Assembly (NCBI GenBank): GCA_942159475.1
Contig: OW804094.1
Coordinates: forward strand, 50,650,966 to 50,714,965
Direction of reading: 5' to 3'
Length of the DNA stretch: 64,000 bases
Source of the DNA: Sthenelais limicola
Lineage: Eukaryota > Annelida > Polychaeta > Phyllodocida > Sigalionidae
A model generated the notes under the pieces. The model was given only the letters and a program-made list of their open reading frames with translations, was not told the DNA's origin and searched no databases. The position numbers and the translations under genes are program-made. Below are positions 11,489 to 22,805 of the stretch, piece after piece (position 1 is the first letter of the stretch; each line of letters opens with the position of its first letter).

Positions 11489-12566
11489 GAAAAAATTGTA
11501 AAAATGATATTGTTAAGGCTTTAATTATCCCACTTATCGATAGAGGGGACATGTTCTACTCAAGTACGAATAAACATCTCGTTAACAGGTTGCAATCTCT
11601 CCTGAATGCCTCAGTGAGATCAGCCCTGAACATTAATAAAAAGCAAAACGTGGAGAATGAACTCCGAAAAATAAAGATTCTACCGAACAATGTACGAAGA
11701 GAAATCCATCTCCTTGAATGTGCCCACCATCTGGCTAAGAATGAATTGAACCTTGATCTAAGGAAATTACCTACCAGAAGCCATTCTGCTGGCAGAAAAA
11801 ATCTTAAAGTCATTAAACCCAGGTTGAGCTTCTATCAAAACTCATTTCTCCATAGAGCACGCTTAGCTTGGAACACTCTTGAAAAAGACCAACAAAATCT
11901 AGAATTAAAAAGGGAATTCCGAAAGAATGTCAAATCCAATTTAATGACCAAGATCAATTCAGAATAGGGTGAGGACATGGATTTTCTTCAGCTCGGCACC
12001 TGACTTATGTATATATATTTAATTACGCAAAATCTTTTATTTACATCTCTGTTGATTTTAACTTGTCCTGTTCTGAAACTCATAACATGGTGAATTATAC
12101 CATATGTCTATTCTCAAACAAATTTACGACTTGCTGCACTGCATAGTCAAGTATTGTATGATTTACGTAGACTACCACTGTTGGTAATGTATTTAATACA
12201 ACACACCTCACTTACTTCCCTACCTCATGTTTATATGTGGTCTGAGTTGTAAAGGATCGAACTGTACTGCTCGATCAGATATCTCACTGTAAAATATCGT
12301 GCTGTTCTGCTCGATTTACTCTTGTTGATCAATCTATTACTTTTATTATGTGATCATACTTGCAGTCTCTTATTTCATGTCGCTAACCTTAGTTTCTCTT
12401 AGTGCTAGAACTATTCAAAATTCTGGTAACAGCCGGAAGAAATGGTGCCCTACAGCATCATATAGGCATGTCGACCTTTTTGTCTCTCTTCTTATTTTAT
12501 ACATTTGTATCTCCTCTGTACAATTGACTACGACAAATAAACAACTCCTTATCTTATCTTATCTTA
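11489..12566 (+). mobile_element. 5'-truncated LINE inserted in the helicase
   Basis: Plus-strand open sequence from about 11491 to 11967 gives the C-terminal tail of a LINE ORF2: ALIIPLIDRGDMFYSS, the conserved post-RT block, then HRARLAWNTLEKD. A 600-bp 3' UTR follows, ending in a (ATCTT)n tail at 12548-12568. The upstream endonuclease and RT are missing, as in a 5'-truncated retrotransposition. Flanking helicase codons join in frame across it (..TFLH / NGAIMRL..), with at most 2-3 bp of shared sequence, so any target duplication is tiny. It probably belongs to a CR1/L2-like clade, judged from the microsatellite-type tail. Confidence 0.85.
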
Positions 12567-14536
12567 TTGTGGAGAAAGGTTTTTGGCGGCTCACTACAAG
12601 AACGATTTAATACTTTGACAGTCGCTTGATTGGCCTTAACCCAATTACCTGAAACCGTTTCTACCTTGTCTACAGCCTTGCTGGTGATGGATCGTACATT
12701 CCTATCCTGTTCTTTAGTCCTGATATGCGCTTGCACTGCTGCTTCAACGGCCTGTTTGGTCAAAAGTACTCTCAATGCGTGCTCTGGAACGCGGTCCCAT
12801 GAATTGACAAACTGATTCTGACATCGACGGGTGAAAATGTTAATGAACTCTTCAATTTCCGCATCTGCCACTGTGTCTAAATGTAAAAGTTCTATCAACC
12901 TCCGTAAGTCCTGATCTTGTGCACAGCGAACATATTGTGTACATATCAGAACCTTAAATGTTGTCAGTAGATGGGAACTGCTCCAAATGCTTAAACCTTG
13001 AACTGGTGGAAGTTGGAGTGCGTCTCCCGATGCCATCAGTAGCATACCTCCGAATGGCACTGGCGAATTGCGTACACATCTTAGAACGAGATCCATTATA
13101 GCAAATGTTTCTGCATTGATCAAGCCAATTTCCTCCACTATGAGTACTTGGATCCTTCTGAGTAATTCGGTTTTAATGTTGTCCTTCGCTAGTCAAGTCA
13201 AACTCATTTCCATTAACCGTGTGCAACCCAATGTCCACGACTGGAATACAGAAAAGAGCATGAGTATGTAGGCCTCCCAATACTTGTGCTCTCTCCGCAG
13301 TTAAGCAATTTAACATTGTGCAGAAACGTTTTGAGAGTGCATATGTCTCAGCCATTAACAACAGATATGTTTTTCCTGCACCCGGTGGTCCCAGAAGGAG
13401 AGGAAACTTGACAAATGAGAGACCCGGACGTTCTAATGAGTCGATGGCGGTAATCAAGGATGTCAATGCGAGCTGCTGCTCCTGAAATGATCATTCTGAT
13501 TGTCCCTGAGCCCGCTGTAGAATTGGTTGATATGGAACGTATTCTTTTTGTCTTAACCGTGCAATGTCAGGAAAGTTTAGAAATCCCTGCAGCAGCAAAA
13601 CATCTATGGCACTGTTGCGGTATTGGTCTTCAATTTCAGCTAATTTTTCTGAAGCTTTACGCGATATGGCTGCGTCCGTTGCCAGGGGCATGGCCTGATA
13701 AAGCACAGTGTCACTGTGCAAGAAGTCTGATAATGCTGCGGGTATAAACTTGTATCCAATAGGTAGGTCCGTGTCAAAAATACAATATCTTCTCTAGTTG
13801 GTTGGTCATTTGGCAGTATGTGTGCTGCAACTAAAGCCTCTTTGAGGTTGCGAACATTGTACAGGTCAATTTTGGTGATGAACACTCCTCTAGAAAGCAG
13901 CAAATGGACCAAAAACCTAGGAAATTGAAACGGTGTCACTGGAGGAAAAACTACAATGTTTCTGCGTGTTGCTGTGGAATCAACAAAAAGATGGTATAAT
14001 TGCGATTGGGTACCAGTGTCGTAATGGTTCCGCAGGGGTAGGAAGATACGTGTATAGAGTTCATGCAAATGTGGTGGAGCTTGGTCATTGTAATCGTTGA
14101 TTGATTTCTCCAAGAATTCTGTGGCCATAGGTATGTACCGATGTCTAAGTTTTATTGGATGGCTGCTTCCATCATACCAAGGTGAATCACTGATGCCTTC
14201 TTCGTACCGACTGCTCTTCTTTGCTTTACCACGGCGGAACCATTTTGTGTACACTTCCAACCGGTTTAAGACATGTAATTCTGGTGGCCTGATAGAATAA
14301 GTCCAGGTGGTGTCTAAATAGTAGACACTGTCATAATGTTGTTGTATGACGATGGCTTGTGAGTTCGTAAAACGTCTCCATTCGGGCAGTTGTTGACGGT
14401 CAGTTATAGTCTGTGGCAGTTCCCCACCTCCAGGGACTTCATGCTGGCCTTGTGTCTTTTTTGTGATGGCCGCTCTATATTCAGGAGGAAAGGTCGAGAC
14501 ATGTGTGTAGTCTGCATCTGACATGACGAAAGGCAA
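12567..14536 (-). pseudogene. Helitron-like linker and helicase N-terminal half
   Basis: 14536-13640 is a linker of about 298 aa without identified catalytic motif; it has blocks such as RHRYIPMATEF and TPFQFPRFLVHLLLSRG. After a frameshift, 13721-13491 reads SAIDVLLLQGFLNFPDIARL. 13466-13173 has Walker A GPPGAGKT (about 13391-13368) and TAERAQVLGGLHTHALFCIP (Pif1 motif Ic-like). After another frameshift, 13138-12567 has the Walker B region VEEIGLIN and SGDALQLPPVQG (motif III). These are superfamily 1B (Pif1-like) helicase signatures of Helitron proteins. Three or more frameshifts separate the blocks. Confidence 0.85.
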
Positions 14537-14644
14537 GCCAAGCGAAAACCAGGGTCATTTCCGCTAGACCTATCTTTCTGGCTAATGGCTTTGTGCCACC
14601 TTCCTGATTATGTATCTTTGCCTGGGAACTGATTTTGAGGTTTT

Positions 14645-15601
14645 TCAGATCATCGTAACTGACATCCACGTTGGTTGCATCTTGATGTATGCATCCCGGT
14701 GTTCTTCGATGCCAGCCGCGTACTTGCACATGTAAGACACTTGGAATCGTGTGTCCACGTACTGTACATTAGTACACAACTGCAGGGTTGTGAAAAGTTT
14801 TAGTATGGTTGGAATAAACGTGCTGCCCGGTTGTGCTGGGTACGTCCATCGTCCGCCAACGAATCGTTCATCCATTTTGACTTTCTGATGCGTATCCTTT
14901 TCTGCCAAACCCATTTCAATAAACAAATCCTTGAGGTCATCATCGTACATCTGTTGTACTCCTGCAAACTGGTATTCAAAAGAAGGGGGATGCTGTTGGA
15001 CTCAGCATTTTACTTCGCCATTATGTTGTCTTTTCATGCATCGCTCATGGGCCCTGTTACAGTCATGTGAATGCAATGCAGCCGCCAAATCCTTTAGCTT
15101 ATGGAATTCATGCCTGTCGGTAACTAGGCCATCAGTCATCAAAGTATCAATGTCAGTGCCAGTGCTTTGTTCAAACAGACCTTCTAACGTACATCAAATT
15201 CTATTTAACTTCACACTGTCTTCTGTGTCTGCCACTTTGAGAAATCCATGGACGTGGGGTTTATTGCCTAACGAACTGGCGGATTGAAACTCGTAGCGTG
15301 ACCATACAGCTGTGACTGGCCCACAAGGTTGTTCTGGGCTATTTTCCACCCAATGTAAGAAGTACCTCACACTTCTTTCCCACGCCCTGCACATAATGGG
15401 GTTATACGCTGTCATAGCTTGATGTAATTTTGGACCGGTATTTCCATAAATGTGCTCTATGGCCAGACGTATTGGTTTTGTACCAAAAGTGCGGCGCTCA
15501 TTACATGTAAGGGTGAAAAAATAGTCGAAACCTTTGAGGTCGCGCATAAGCGCCGCGAGTCGCTGAACTTGCCGTCTGGAGTCAATCTCATTGAAAAACA
15601 A
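14645..15601 (-). pseudogene. Helitron-like HUH Rep endonuclease domain
   Basis: The block 15601-15194 carries FDYFFTLTCNE (Rep motif 1) and NKPHVHGFLK, with the metal-binding HUH pair (His116, His118; about 15256-15248). A frameshifted segment with HSHDCNRAHERC follows, and then 14950-14645 with RFQVSYMCKYAAGIEEHRD. In that last block Tyr73 and Tyr77 (Y-x3-Y) are the candidate nucleophiles of a two-tyrosine Rep. Together these are all three Rep motifs that define Helitron transposases, which nick single-stranded ends for rolling-circle transposition. One frameshift and at least two in-frame stops lie between 15194 and 14950. Confidence 0.88.
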
Positions 15602-15617
15602 CGTACTTTCTTTCCCG

Positions 15618-16622
15618 TCAAATGCTGATCCGTCTGAGATGTTCTAATCCCTTTTTAACGACCACATGAGTGGAATTGTGGTTGAGATTAACCAAAATAT
15701 CGAATGCCCAATGAATGTATTCCTCCGTATGTGATGTTAGCAGGCTGTCATCATATAATCTGACCATGATGTGATCTTTAAGGCTTGCCAGAGATCCTTT
15801 TCCCCTACGTTCTTTTGAGTAATTGTATGAAGATATTGGTAAGGCACCGAGGATGGTATTATTTGCTTCTTGCCAGAATATAGTAGGAAAAAGCAGGAAA
15901 TGTCCTGCCAAAGACTCCCCTCCTTCAAGTAGATGGACTGGTGTCATATCACAATTGGAATCCGTTGGTATGTTAGCCGAGTCACTGTCGTCTCCAGTCA
16001 CCATCGGGCCTATCGCTATGTGTTGCACTGGGTCGTTGTCATTGTCATCGTCAGGTTCATATTGTAGTACATCTTCCATCCCTTCGCCGTTGTGACCTTC
16101 TTGTAGTACATCTATTTCTGGGTCCAATTGCTCAATCTCTAATTCTGGTACTGTTTCTTCATGTTGTAGATTCCGCTCATTTCTTCTTCGGTTCACATAG
16201 ATGAAAGGAGGTCTCTGTTGAAGTTGTTTCTCATGTGGCATGCAGAGTCCAACAGTACACTGTACTAGTGGAAATCCCTGGGGACACCTCCAACGAATTG
16301 GAGTGTCGCATAATTCGTGGCAGCATGGGTGGGGTGAGTTGCGTCCTTCTCTGATGAGGAAGCAGTCTTGGTGGTCGGCGCATCTGATCTTTGTTTGGCC
16401 TCCACACCAAGATATTGCCTGATTTTGTGCTATTGCCTGTTGTGTATTTTTGCGAACAATCAATAATAAACGATGGTTTATTGGCCCATTAACTGGTGTG
16501 TTAACTATCTCTTGCCACTGCCAATTGACATCCCATCTGAAGGAAGTGTTGACACTGTAGTGTGCTGCCAATGGTGTCCTCACAGTCAGGCCCAACATCG
16601 TGTTCCATTTGTCGTTAACCAT
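15618..16622 (-). pseudogene. Cys/His-rich region N-terminal to Rep, with acidic linker
   Basis: An open stretch of 334 codons immediately upstream of Rep. Around residues 70-135 many Cys and His residues occur (CADHQDC, HPCCHELC, RWRCPQG, CTVGLCMPH), consistent with zinc-binding knuckles like those preceding Rep in Helitron proteins. Residues 155-220 are strongly acidic (EDVLQYEPDDDNDND). The last 100 residues (GGESLAGHFLLFPTIFWQ..) read into the Rep segment after one frameshift at about 15610. The DNA-binding role is inferred from position. Confidence 0.65.
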
Positions 16623-16649
16623 GTTATCAAATTGTTCAAAGGGAGGTAG

Positions 16650-18407
16650 TCACCTATCTCTTAAGCAGACAACTGCCACATCAGCATCATCCAAGTTGGC
16701 AATATTTTGTTCCACTTCGTGTGCATATATGTGAAATACGCTGATACCTGTGTTCAATGATGATATGAAGCCAGCAACAACTTGCTCCACTTTTGCATGT
16801 CTACCATTAATTCCTGCTCTGTTTTTGATGGTTGCGTCGAGTTGCAACAAGTTGTTGTACGTAGTATGTTTATGGATGGCGATGTCTTTCACAAAGTTTT
16901 GAATTGTCTCTATGTGCGGTGGGCTGTTTGGCAACCATACTGTGTTTAAGAACTGTCTGTGCGCTGGCCTGGAATGGATGAGAATTTGTGCGAGCGTATG
17001 AATGTGGGCCCCAGCCTTGTAGTCATAAACTGGTTGTATCTCTCGAACGTGCGCAACCTTGAATGGTGTCCTTCCAGTGCCGTTTGAAGGATGCACAATG
17101 GTGATGAAGTCTTGTACTCAGTTACGTTGTTGTTCATTGGCGTTGTAGTTTCCTTCATTAATCATCGCATTCCTGTGATTGAAAATCTCGCGCATTTCAA
17201 TGGCATCTGCTGACGTCTATGTTTCTGTATACCTCCCACAACTTGATCGTTCTCCTTGCATACTCTGGTCCGAGGAAGTAGGAATTTATCACAGAGTGCC
17301 GTATATCGGAACGTTTCTGTAGTGTCAAGCCGGCACTAGCCGCATCTCTGTCTGACCATATTTTGGTTGATGGCCTCACAGCAAGTCTGAATGTCGATAG
17401 TCCCGAAGAAGAGCCCACCTGTTTGACCACGTTAGTTGACGAGTTGTAGTACGTCGTTTTGCCAGCTCTAATGTAGTTTGGACTAATGGATATAGGCGCT
17501 TGTTGTTCCATGTGCTGAGTTGGCATGTTTTGAAGAATGGGATGTTGGGGGATGTGTATGTACTGTGCCGTTGCCGGTGAATGTTTTGAGTTAGTGCAAG
17601 CGATTACACAGAGTCCTAGTTCTGGATGTATGACAGTCGCGGGTGCATTTGTCCATAGCAATGAGGTTTGGGTTGACAACCAGTCGCTTCTGACCCCCTT
17701 GAATTGGTGTGGATCGGCTGCAAATGCTGTGAAATTGTCTATGTGCATGGCTAAATAATGATGCAGTTGACTGTACTGTGCCCTATCCCATAGAACATCG
17801 TCTACAAAAATTGAGCAACCTAAAGGACATTTAACTGTTGGAAAACAATACTGATTTATCGTGTGAATGATTGACGCTATTCGCCCCTGCCGAATAACAG
17901 TTCGAAATTCTTCAATACTACCTGTAGCATCTACAGTTGTTGCTGGCCTTTGCCACAATACCCGAAAGTACAGGGAAATGTCTTCCTCTGCCTCTACCCA
18001 CATTGATTTCAATTCTTGTGACATTAAGAGCATAAATATGTCTGGACTCATTCTTGTTTCACCGGAAAGTATACTCCAAAATACTGCTGGCAAGGCACAC
18101 TGCCATGATAGCCGGTTAGTAACTTTCGTTCCTCTACTTACATACCTGTATGAGTCATTAGCATCGTTGTACTGTGATCGACGAATTGTCTTCGAATTCT
18201 GTTTTCTGGTGGTCTCTGCAGGTGCAAGGGATGTAGGACAGTACCATTCCTGTGGCACATACTGCAAGTAATGGGGATGGGTTCGTCGTCGTCAAGTTCC
18301 ATGTTTGCCTGCGTGTTTTCTGTGTGCCTGTGGTTAGCAAAAATTATGGTTTTATCAAACATGACAGTCTGCGATTCAATCATGGCAGTCTGCAAATCAC
18401 GGTTCAA
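16650..18407 (-). pseudogene. N-terminal region of the Helitron-like protein or a separate upstream ORF
   Basis: Three overlapping frames: 18407-18138 (with a CSMCHRNG knuckle), 18267-17197 (356 aa, unidentified; FFRVLWQRP- and KCPLGCSIF-like blocks) and 17158-16650 (HPSNGTGRTPFKVAHVREIQPVYDYKAG, then LRDR). They are separated by frameshifts and run into the Cys-rich segment at 16622. I recognise no enzyme motif. It may be one polyprotein N-terminus or an ORF1 transcribed with the Rep-helicase. Confidence 0.5.
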
Positions 18408-19816
18408 TGTTTGACTTAAATTTCTCGCGGGTGTGAATAAAAAAGATTTTATTAGACAAATGTTTTGTTTGGCTCAGCACTTTTACTATCGTCACTAATG
18501 TACACACCACTGTCGTTCTAACCATATGTAAAATTACATTTAACCTGTGACGCTCAGTCGGTTTTGTTATTAAAGTTAACTGTCTTCTTGTGACTCATAT
18601 GTTGCCTTATTAATTGAATAGTAGGTGTTGTTTTTAATATTCTTTGGTATTTAGGGGGGGTAACAATGTCGATTCAAATAATTGGTTGTGAAAGTGCTAA
18701 TGGTAGCGTTAATCAAGCATGGGCACAACTTACTAGCTCAATGTAGGTATTTGTGACTGCGGCTAATTGTCCATTGTCATTCACTGTTATCTTCACATCG
18801 TTTGGTTAAGTGGACTGCTGTTCTAAATGAAGTAGAAATGAATTGTGTCCCATATGTATTTTCTGTTTTGCGATGACCACTGAGCAATTACATGCGGTTC
18901 GTGTGGGACTTTGTATTGTTTGGTAACATTTTTGGTCATGCAATATGTATATGAGCTGTACAAACTATTGTCAAAATATGCTTGAACTAGATTAAGTTGT
19001 TAGGTACGGATGTTTCAATATTCTATTATCATGACTGTATCGTAATAAAAACTATTGTCTATATGTATATTAAGTATACAAACTATTATAAATATATGTA
19101 TTTGTTGTTACTTACTGAACTGTCAATATTGTATTATTTTTGTGTCTTGTCTTGCCGGTACGCGCTGATTGATGTACTGTTTGGTTTACCACTGTAGTTA
19201 CTGTGGTAGATACTGTGGTTGTCGTCCAGTATGACTGTACTACGACACTCACGTATGGGAATAAAAGATATGTAAATACTTTATGTGGTGTTGAATTAAT
19301 TACATATTTAATTCGGTGTTTTATGTAAGGTAGAAGTAACTGAAGCATGTGAATGTATTACAATTATTGATAGTACATATATGCACAAACTATATTAATT
19401 TTTACTTACTGAATTTTAACTAGTATAGGATTTCTGTGTGTTCTCGTCCACGCTTTTCTTTTCTTCCCAGTACAGCCCAACTAATGTACTCTGTCTTTGG
19501 CCACTGTAGTTACTCTGCTTGTCGTCCAGTAGTGGTCCAGTATCAATGTAGTACGATACTCAGCTATCAGAATGAGTCCAGTATCAATGTAAATATTACA
19601 ATTGAGATATACTTAGCGAACAGAATGAGAAAAATGTAATTACATATTCAATTTAGTGTTTTGTAATTGACATAAGATAACATGAAGCATGTCAATATAA
19701 TATTTGCTAATTGGTCTTGTTAAAACCAACATTATTATTTGATCACGATGTAAATATTACAATTGAAATCGATTTGTCGCTGACGATTTAAGTAGTACAC
19801 GTACAATAGATTTCTG
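18408..19816. other. Non-coding flank of the Helitron-like element with a degenerate ~310-bp duplication
   Basis: No supported ORF. Two diverged copies lie at about 19075-19375 and 19380-19700. Shared blocks include TTACTTACTGAA, CCACTGTAGTTACT, TTGTCGTCCAGTA, ACTCA and ACATATTTAATTCGGTGTTTT / ACATATTCAATTTAGTGTTTT. This is the upstream side of the Rep-helicase and could hold its promoter and left terminus. Confidence 0.5.
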
Positions 19817-19818
19817 AC

Positions 19819-20625
19819 TTACGTTTGTTTTGTTGGGGTAATGTATTGTAGTGGTGTTTGGTGGCTGACTGCAGTGCAATTGTTGTCTTGTGATTGATGT
19901 CTAGCGCTGCGTCGCGTTCTCTTAATTATTCTCACTGCCATATTTTGAACAGTCTGGATTTTCTTCAGATCCGTCTTAGTTCCTCCGTTGTATATTGTGT
20001 CCCCAAATTCTATAAGTGGCCTAATGGCCACTTTGTAAATGTTCAATAGAGTAGAGTCATTTGTGGATTGTCTTAGTTGGGCTAGTTTATGTATTTTATC
20101 TCTTGCTGATCTTATTCTTACATCAATATGTTGTTTGAAACTCAGTTTTCTATCTATCGTTAATCCTAAATATTTGTAGGTATCCGTGTAGTTAATTTCA
20201 TTGTCTCCTATGAACAGTTTGTTTAAACTGTAATCAGGCTTCACTCTCTTCCTATCTATAATCATCGCTTTTGTCTTTTTGGTATTTAAGGAGATTTTGT
20301 TTTCCCTACACCAGATATCTACTCTATTTAGGTCTTCTTGCATATTTTCCTTCGCTTTTAATGCATTAGTGTCTGAGTTGTAAATTACTGTATCATCAGC
20401 AAAAAGAATAATCATGGAGTTTTTTACCCATTTGTGGAGATCATTCATATAGATCTGGAAGAGGAGTGGACCCAGGGCCGTTCCCTGAGGGACACCACAT
20501 ACTACCTGCTGGACTCCAGAACTTGTGTTATTTACACTTACAGTTTGTTCCCTGCCACTTAAATAATCCTGAAACCAGCTTATTGACTTTCTTCCAATTC
20601 CTATAAATTCAAGTTTGTCTAGTGC
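19819..20625 (-). pseudogene. LINE reverse-transcriptase fragment
   Basis: The minus strand reads KLEFIGIGRKSISWFQDYL, VVCGVPQGTALGPLLF (RT motif B), IILFADDTVIY (catalytic YxDD-type block, here FADD), then KTKAMIIDRK, YKYLGLTID and RPLIEFGDTIYNGG (thumb and post-RT). The frame is open from about 20625 to 19819. Both ends are abrupt: the N-terminal side meets a minisatellite at 20626, and after RRSARH the reading no longer resembles a LINE tail. It is truncated on both sides and lacks the 3' UTR. Confidence 0.85.
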
Positions 20626-20849
20626 TGCACTCTAGAGTGCTGCGCAGCACAGTGCTGCCCTATAGAGTGCTGTGCAGCACAGTGCTGCACTCTAATGTGC
20701 TGCGCAGCACAGTGCTGCCCTATAGAGTGCTGTGCAGCCCAGTGCTGCACCCTAATGTGCTGCGCAGCACAGTGCTGCACTCTAATGTGCTGCGCAGCAC
20801 AGTGCTGCACTCTAGAGTGCTGCTCAGCACAGTGCTGCACTCCAATGTG
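20626..20849. repeat. 30-bp minisatellite with palindromic TGCTGCGCAGCA core
   Basis: About 7.4 copies of a 30-bp unit containing TGCTGCGCAGCACAGTGCTG followed by a variable CACTCTAATG / CCCTATAGAG segment. Two variants alternate (ACTCTAATG and CCTATAGAG), giving a partial 60-bp higher-order period. Confidence 0.93.
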
Positions 20850-21205
20850 CCCTCCTCCAGTACCCTCCTCCAGTACCCTCCTCCAGTACCCTCCTCCAGT
20901 ACCCTCCTCCAGTACCCTCCTCCAGTACCCTCCTCCAGTACCCTCCTCCAGTACCCTCCTCCAGTACCCTCCTCCAGAACTTAAAGATGAGGGACGAGAT
21001 GAGGGACAAGAGATGAGGGATGAGAGGCAAGAGATGAGGAGTACCCTCCTCCAGTACCCTCCTCCAGTACCCTCTTCCAGTACCCTCCTCCAGTACCCTC
21101 CTCCAGTACCCTCCTCCAGAACTTAAAGATGAGGGACGAGATGAGGGACAAGAGATGAGGGATGAGAGGCAAGAGATGAGGGATGAGAGATAAGAGATAA
21201 GGGAC
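20850..21205. repeat. 13-bp minisatellite with interleaved ~67-bp GATGAGGGA segment
   Basis: About ten copies of CCCTCCTCCAGTA (20850-20978), then a purine-rich segment of repeated GATGAGGGACAAGA (20979-21041), six more copies of the 13-mer (21042-21118), then the purine-rich segment again (21119-21205). This is a higher-order period of about 140 bp. Open frames here are repeat artefacts. Confidence 0.93.
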
Positions 21206-21309
21206 AAGAGATACACTAATAACACTGGTTATGATAAAATGGGAAATAGAGATAAAAGTGATGGTTCAAGTAATGGTAGAAGTAATGGGAGGTAGTGTAG
21301 GTAAGTGGA

Positions 21310-21535
21310 GGTTGAATTTATATAAACATACACATACATACACATATTCATACATGTATAAATATGTATATTACATATACCGAGACACACATGCATGCAT
21401 ATATGTACATACATACATATACCTGTATACATGTGCGCATACACACATACGGTATACATGTATATTGTATGCACATATATAATTGAATGCATAATACATG
21501 TAATGAATAACGTGCATGTATACATAATACATTGA
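21310..21535. repeat. TACATA/TATGCA-rich microsatellite
   Basis: Imperfect alternating purine-pyrimidine sequence (ACACATACATACACATAT type). No coding value. Confidence 0.85.
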
Positions 21536-21684
21536 TATCCGAATTCATAACTAAATGAGACTACTCCTAAGTCTTATAATGTAACACATAAAATGGGGTT
21601 ATTACAATTGTGATGTGTTCCAGGAAAATGAGTCATAAGTCGCAAAATCAAGTCTGGGTAAGAATCAGGAGAACATGAATAATC

Positions 21685-22020
21685 GGCGGACTTTGACGGC
21701 CGCCATGTCGGCCGCCATGTCGGCAAATTGTAGTTTAAGTCACCGACATATCGGCCGACTTATCAGCGATAAGTCGGCCGACAAAGTTCATTTTGCGCTG
21801 GGGGAAAGAGCAATTTAAACTGGAGAAAGCAATGTCGGCAATGACAGCCGATATTTACGGAAATTTACCGACGTTTTTTAAAATTCATTTGTTTACACCA
21901 TACAAATCGGCCGATAAAATCAAATAGTCGGCCGTTGCGTCGGAAAGCTTGCCGACGTACTACCCGACATTTTTAAATGTCGCTATAGTAAGTCTATGGA
22001 GATCCTCCGACTTCTCTTGC
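21685..22020. repeat. GTCGG/CCGAC-rich block with perfect hairpin
   Basis: Over a dozen copies of GTCGGC, CGGCCGAC or CCGACAT in about 330 bp of otherwise AT-rich DNA. TCGGCCGACTTATC (21751-21764) and its exact reverse complement (21768-21781) form a 14-bp stem with a 3-nt loop. It may be a decayed MITE; no clean terminal repeat was found. Confidence 0.6.
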
Positions 22021-22060
22021 GATTTGTCGGTAGTTGCATATGGCTTTCCATAGATTTGTC

Positions 22061-22600
22061 TTACTTCTTCCATAAGCTCCAAGAGCTCTCAAGTATTTTC
22101 GTACCTTATACTAACATACACAAGTGTTAAATCAAATACTATGTTTGCACATTTAGTTGTTGTTATGTCACCGAACATTGAACTACATTCAGAAACAAAA
22201 CCTCCTCTTCCCTACCATCACTCGGTTTCATTTTTTTTGTTTTTCCTGGAAGATTTCTAAGAATTATTGCAATAAACCTGAGACTGACGTACATTATTAG
22301 TCCTCAGAGTCAAATCCTTTCTACACTTTCCACCAGAAATCTGTCCTCTTCTTCCCATATTCCTGGATAACATTATTATATTCTATTATTCCCATATTCA
22401 GTTTCGTTTCATTAATAAAGGCGCGGAGTTCATGTTTCTGAGTTCATGTTTTAACAAACTTCCTGCTTCTCCCTCCTCGTCCTTTTTCTTAGGAGTGTAC
22501 TCTAATGGGCTGGGGAAGTTTACTATTATTAGAAGCCGCCATTTGATATAAGGGAAACAGGGAAACAGGAAAATACTGACCTACAGTGGCCAGATGAAGA
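22061..22600. other. Sequence without recognised features
   Basis: AT-rich, no supported ORF or repeat. Confidence 0.4.
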
Positions 22601-22611
22601 AAACAGAATAA

Positions 22612-22805
22612 TAGTACAACCTCCCCACTTCCCTCCCTCCCCCACTCTCCCCAATTCCCACCGCTCCCTTCCCTCCCCAATCCTGCCCCCTCCCCCCCTC
22701 CCAATCCCCATCCCCTCCCTTCCTCCCTCTCTCCCTCTCCCCCCCCCCTTCGTTCGTTTTCATCCCTCTCCTCCCCTTCTTGTTCCTCTCCCTCCCTCTA
22801 TCCCT
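22612..22805. repeat. C-rich polypyrimidine tract
   Basis: CCCTCCCTCC-type low-complexity sequence. Glycine/arginine-rich minus-strand open frames over it are compositional. Confidence 0.9.

Larger units (their letters stand above)
10485..18407 (-). mobile_element. Helitron-like element coding region: Rep, helicase and GIY-YIG
   Basis: Read right to left on the minus strand, the region encodes in order a Cys-containing N-terminal region, a His/Cys-rich region, an HUH Rep domain, a long linker, a Pif1/RecD-like helicase and a GIY-YIG endonuclease. Together this is about 6.8 kb of coding sequence once the inserted LINE (11489-12566) is removed. Several frameshifts and stops break it, so the copy is dead, but all signature motifs remain readable. 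This is a rolling-circle (Helitron-superfamily) transposon. The 5'/3' termini were not identified. Non-coding flanks of more than 1 kb on each side and the convergent spliced gene at 5407-7119 may belong to it. Confidence 0.85.

Noticed and set aside
15823..18271. Plus-strand ORFs of 60-134 codons
   Set aside because: Shadows of the minus-strand Helitron-like coding sequence.
20619..20984. Cys-rich or HSRVQHCAAQ-type repeat proteins on both strands
   Set aside because: Produced by a 30-bp unit divisible by three; all frames are open for the same reason and there is no gene context.
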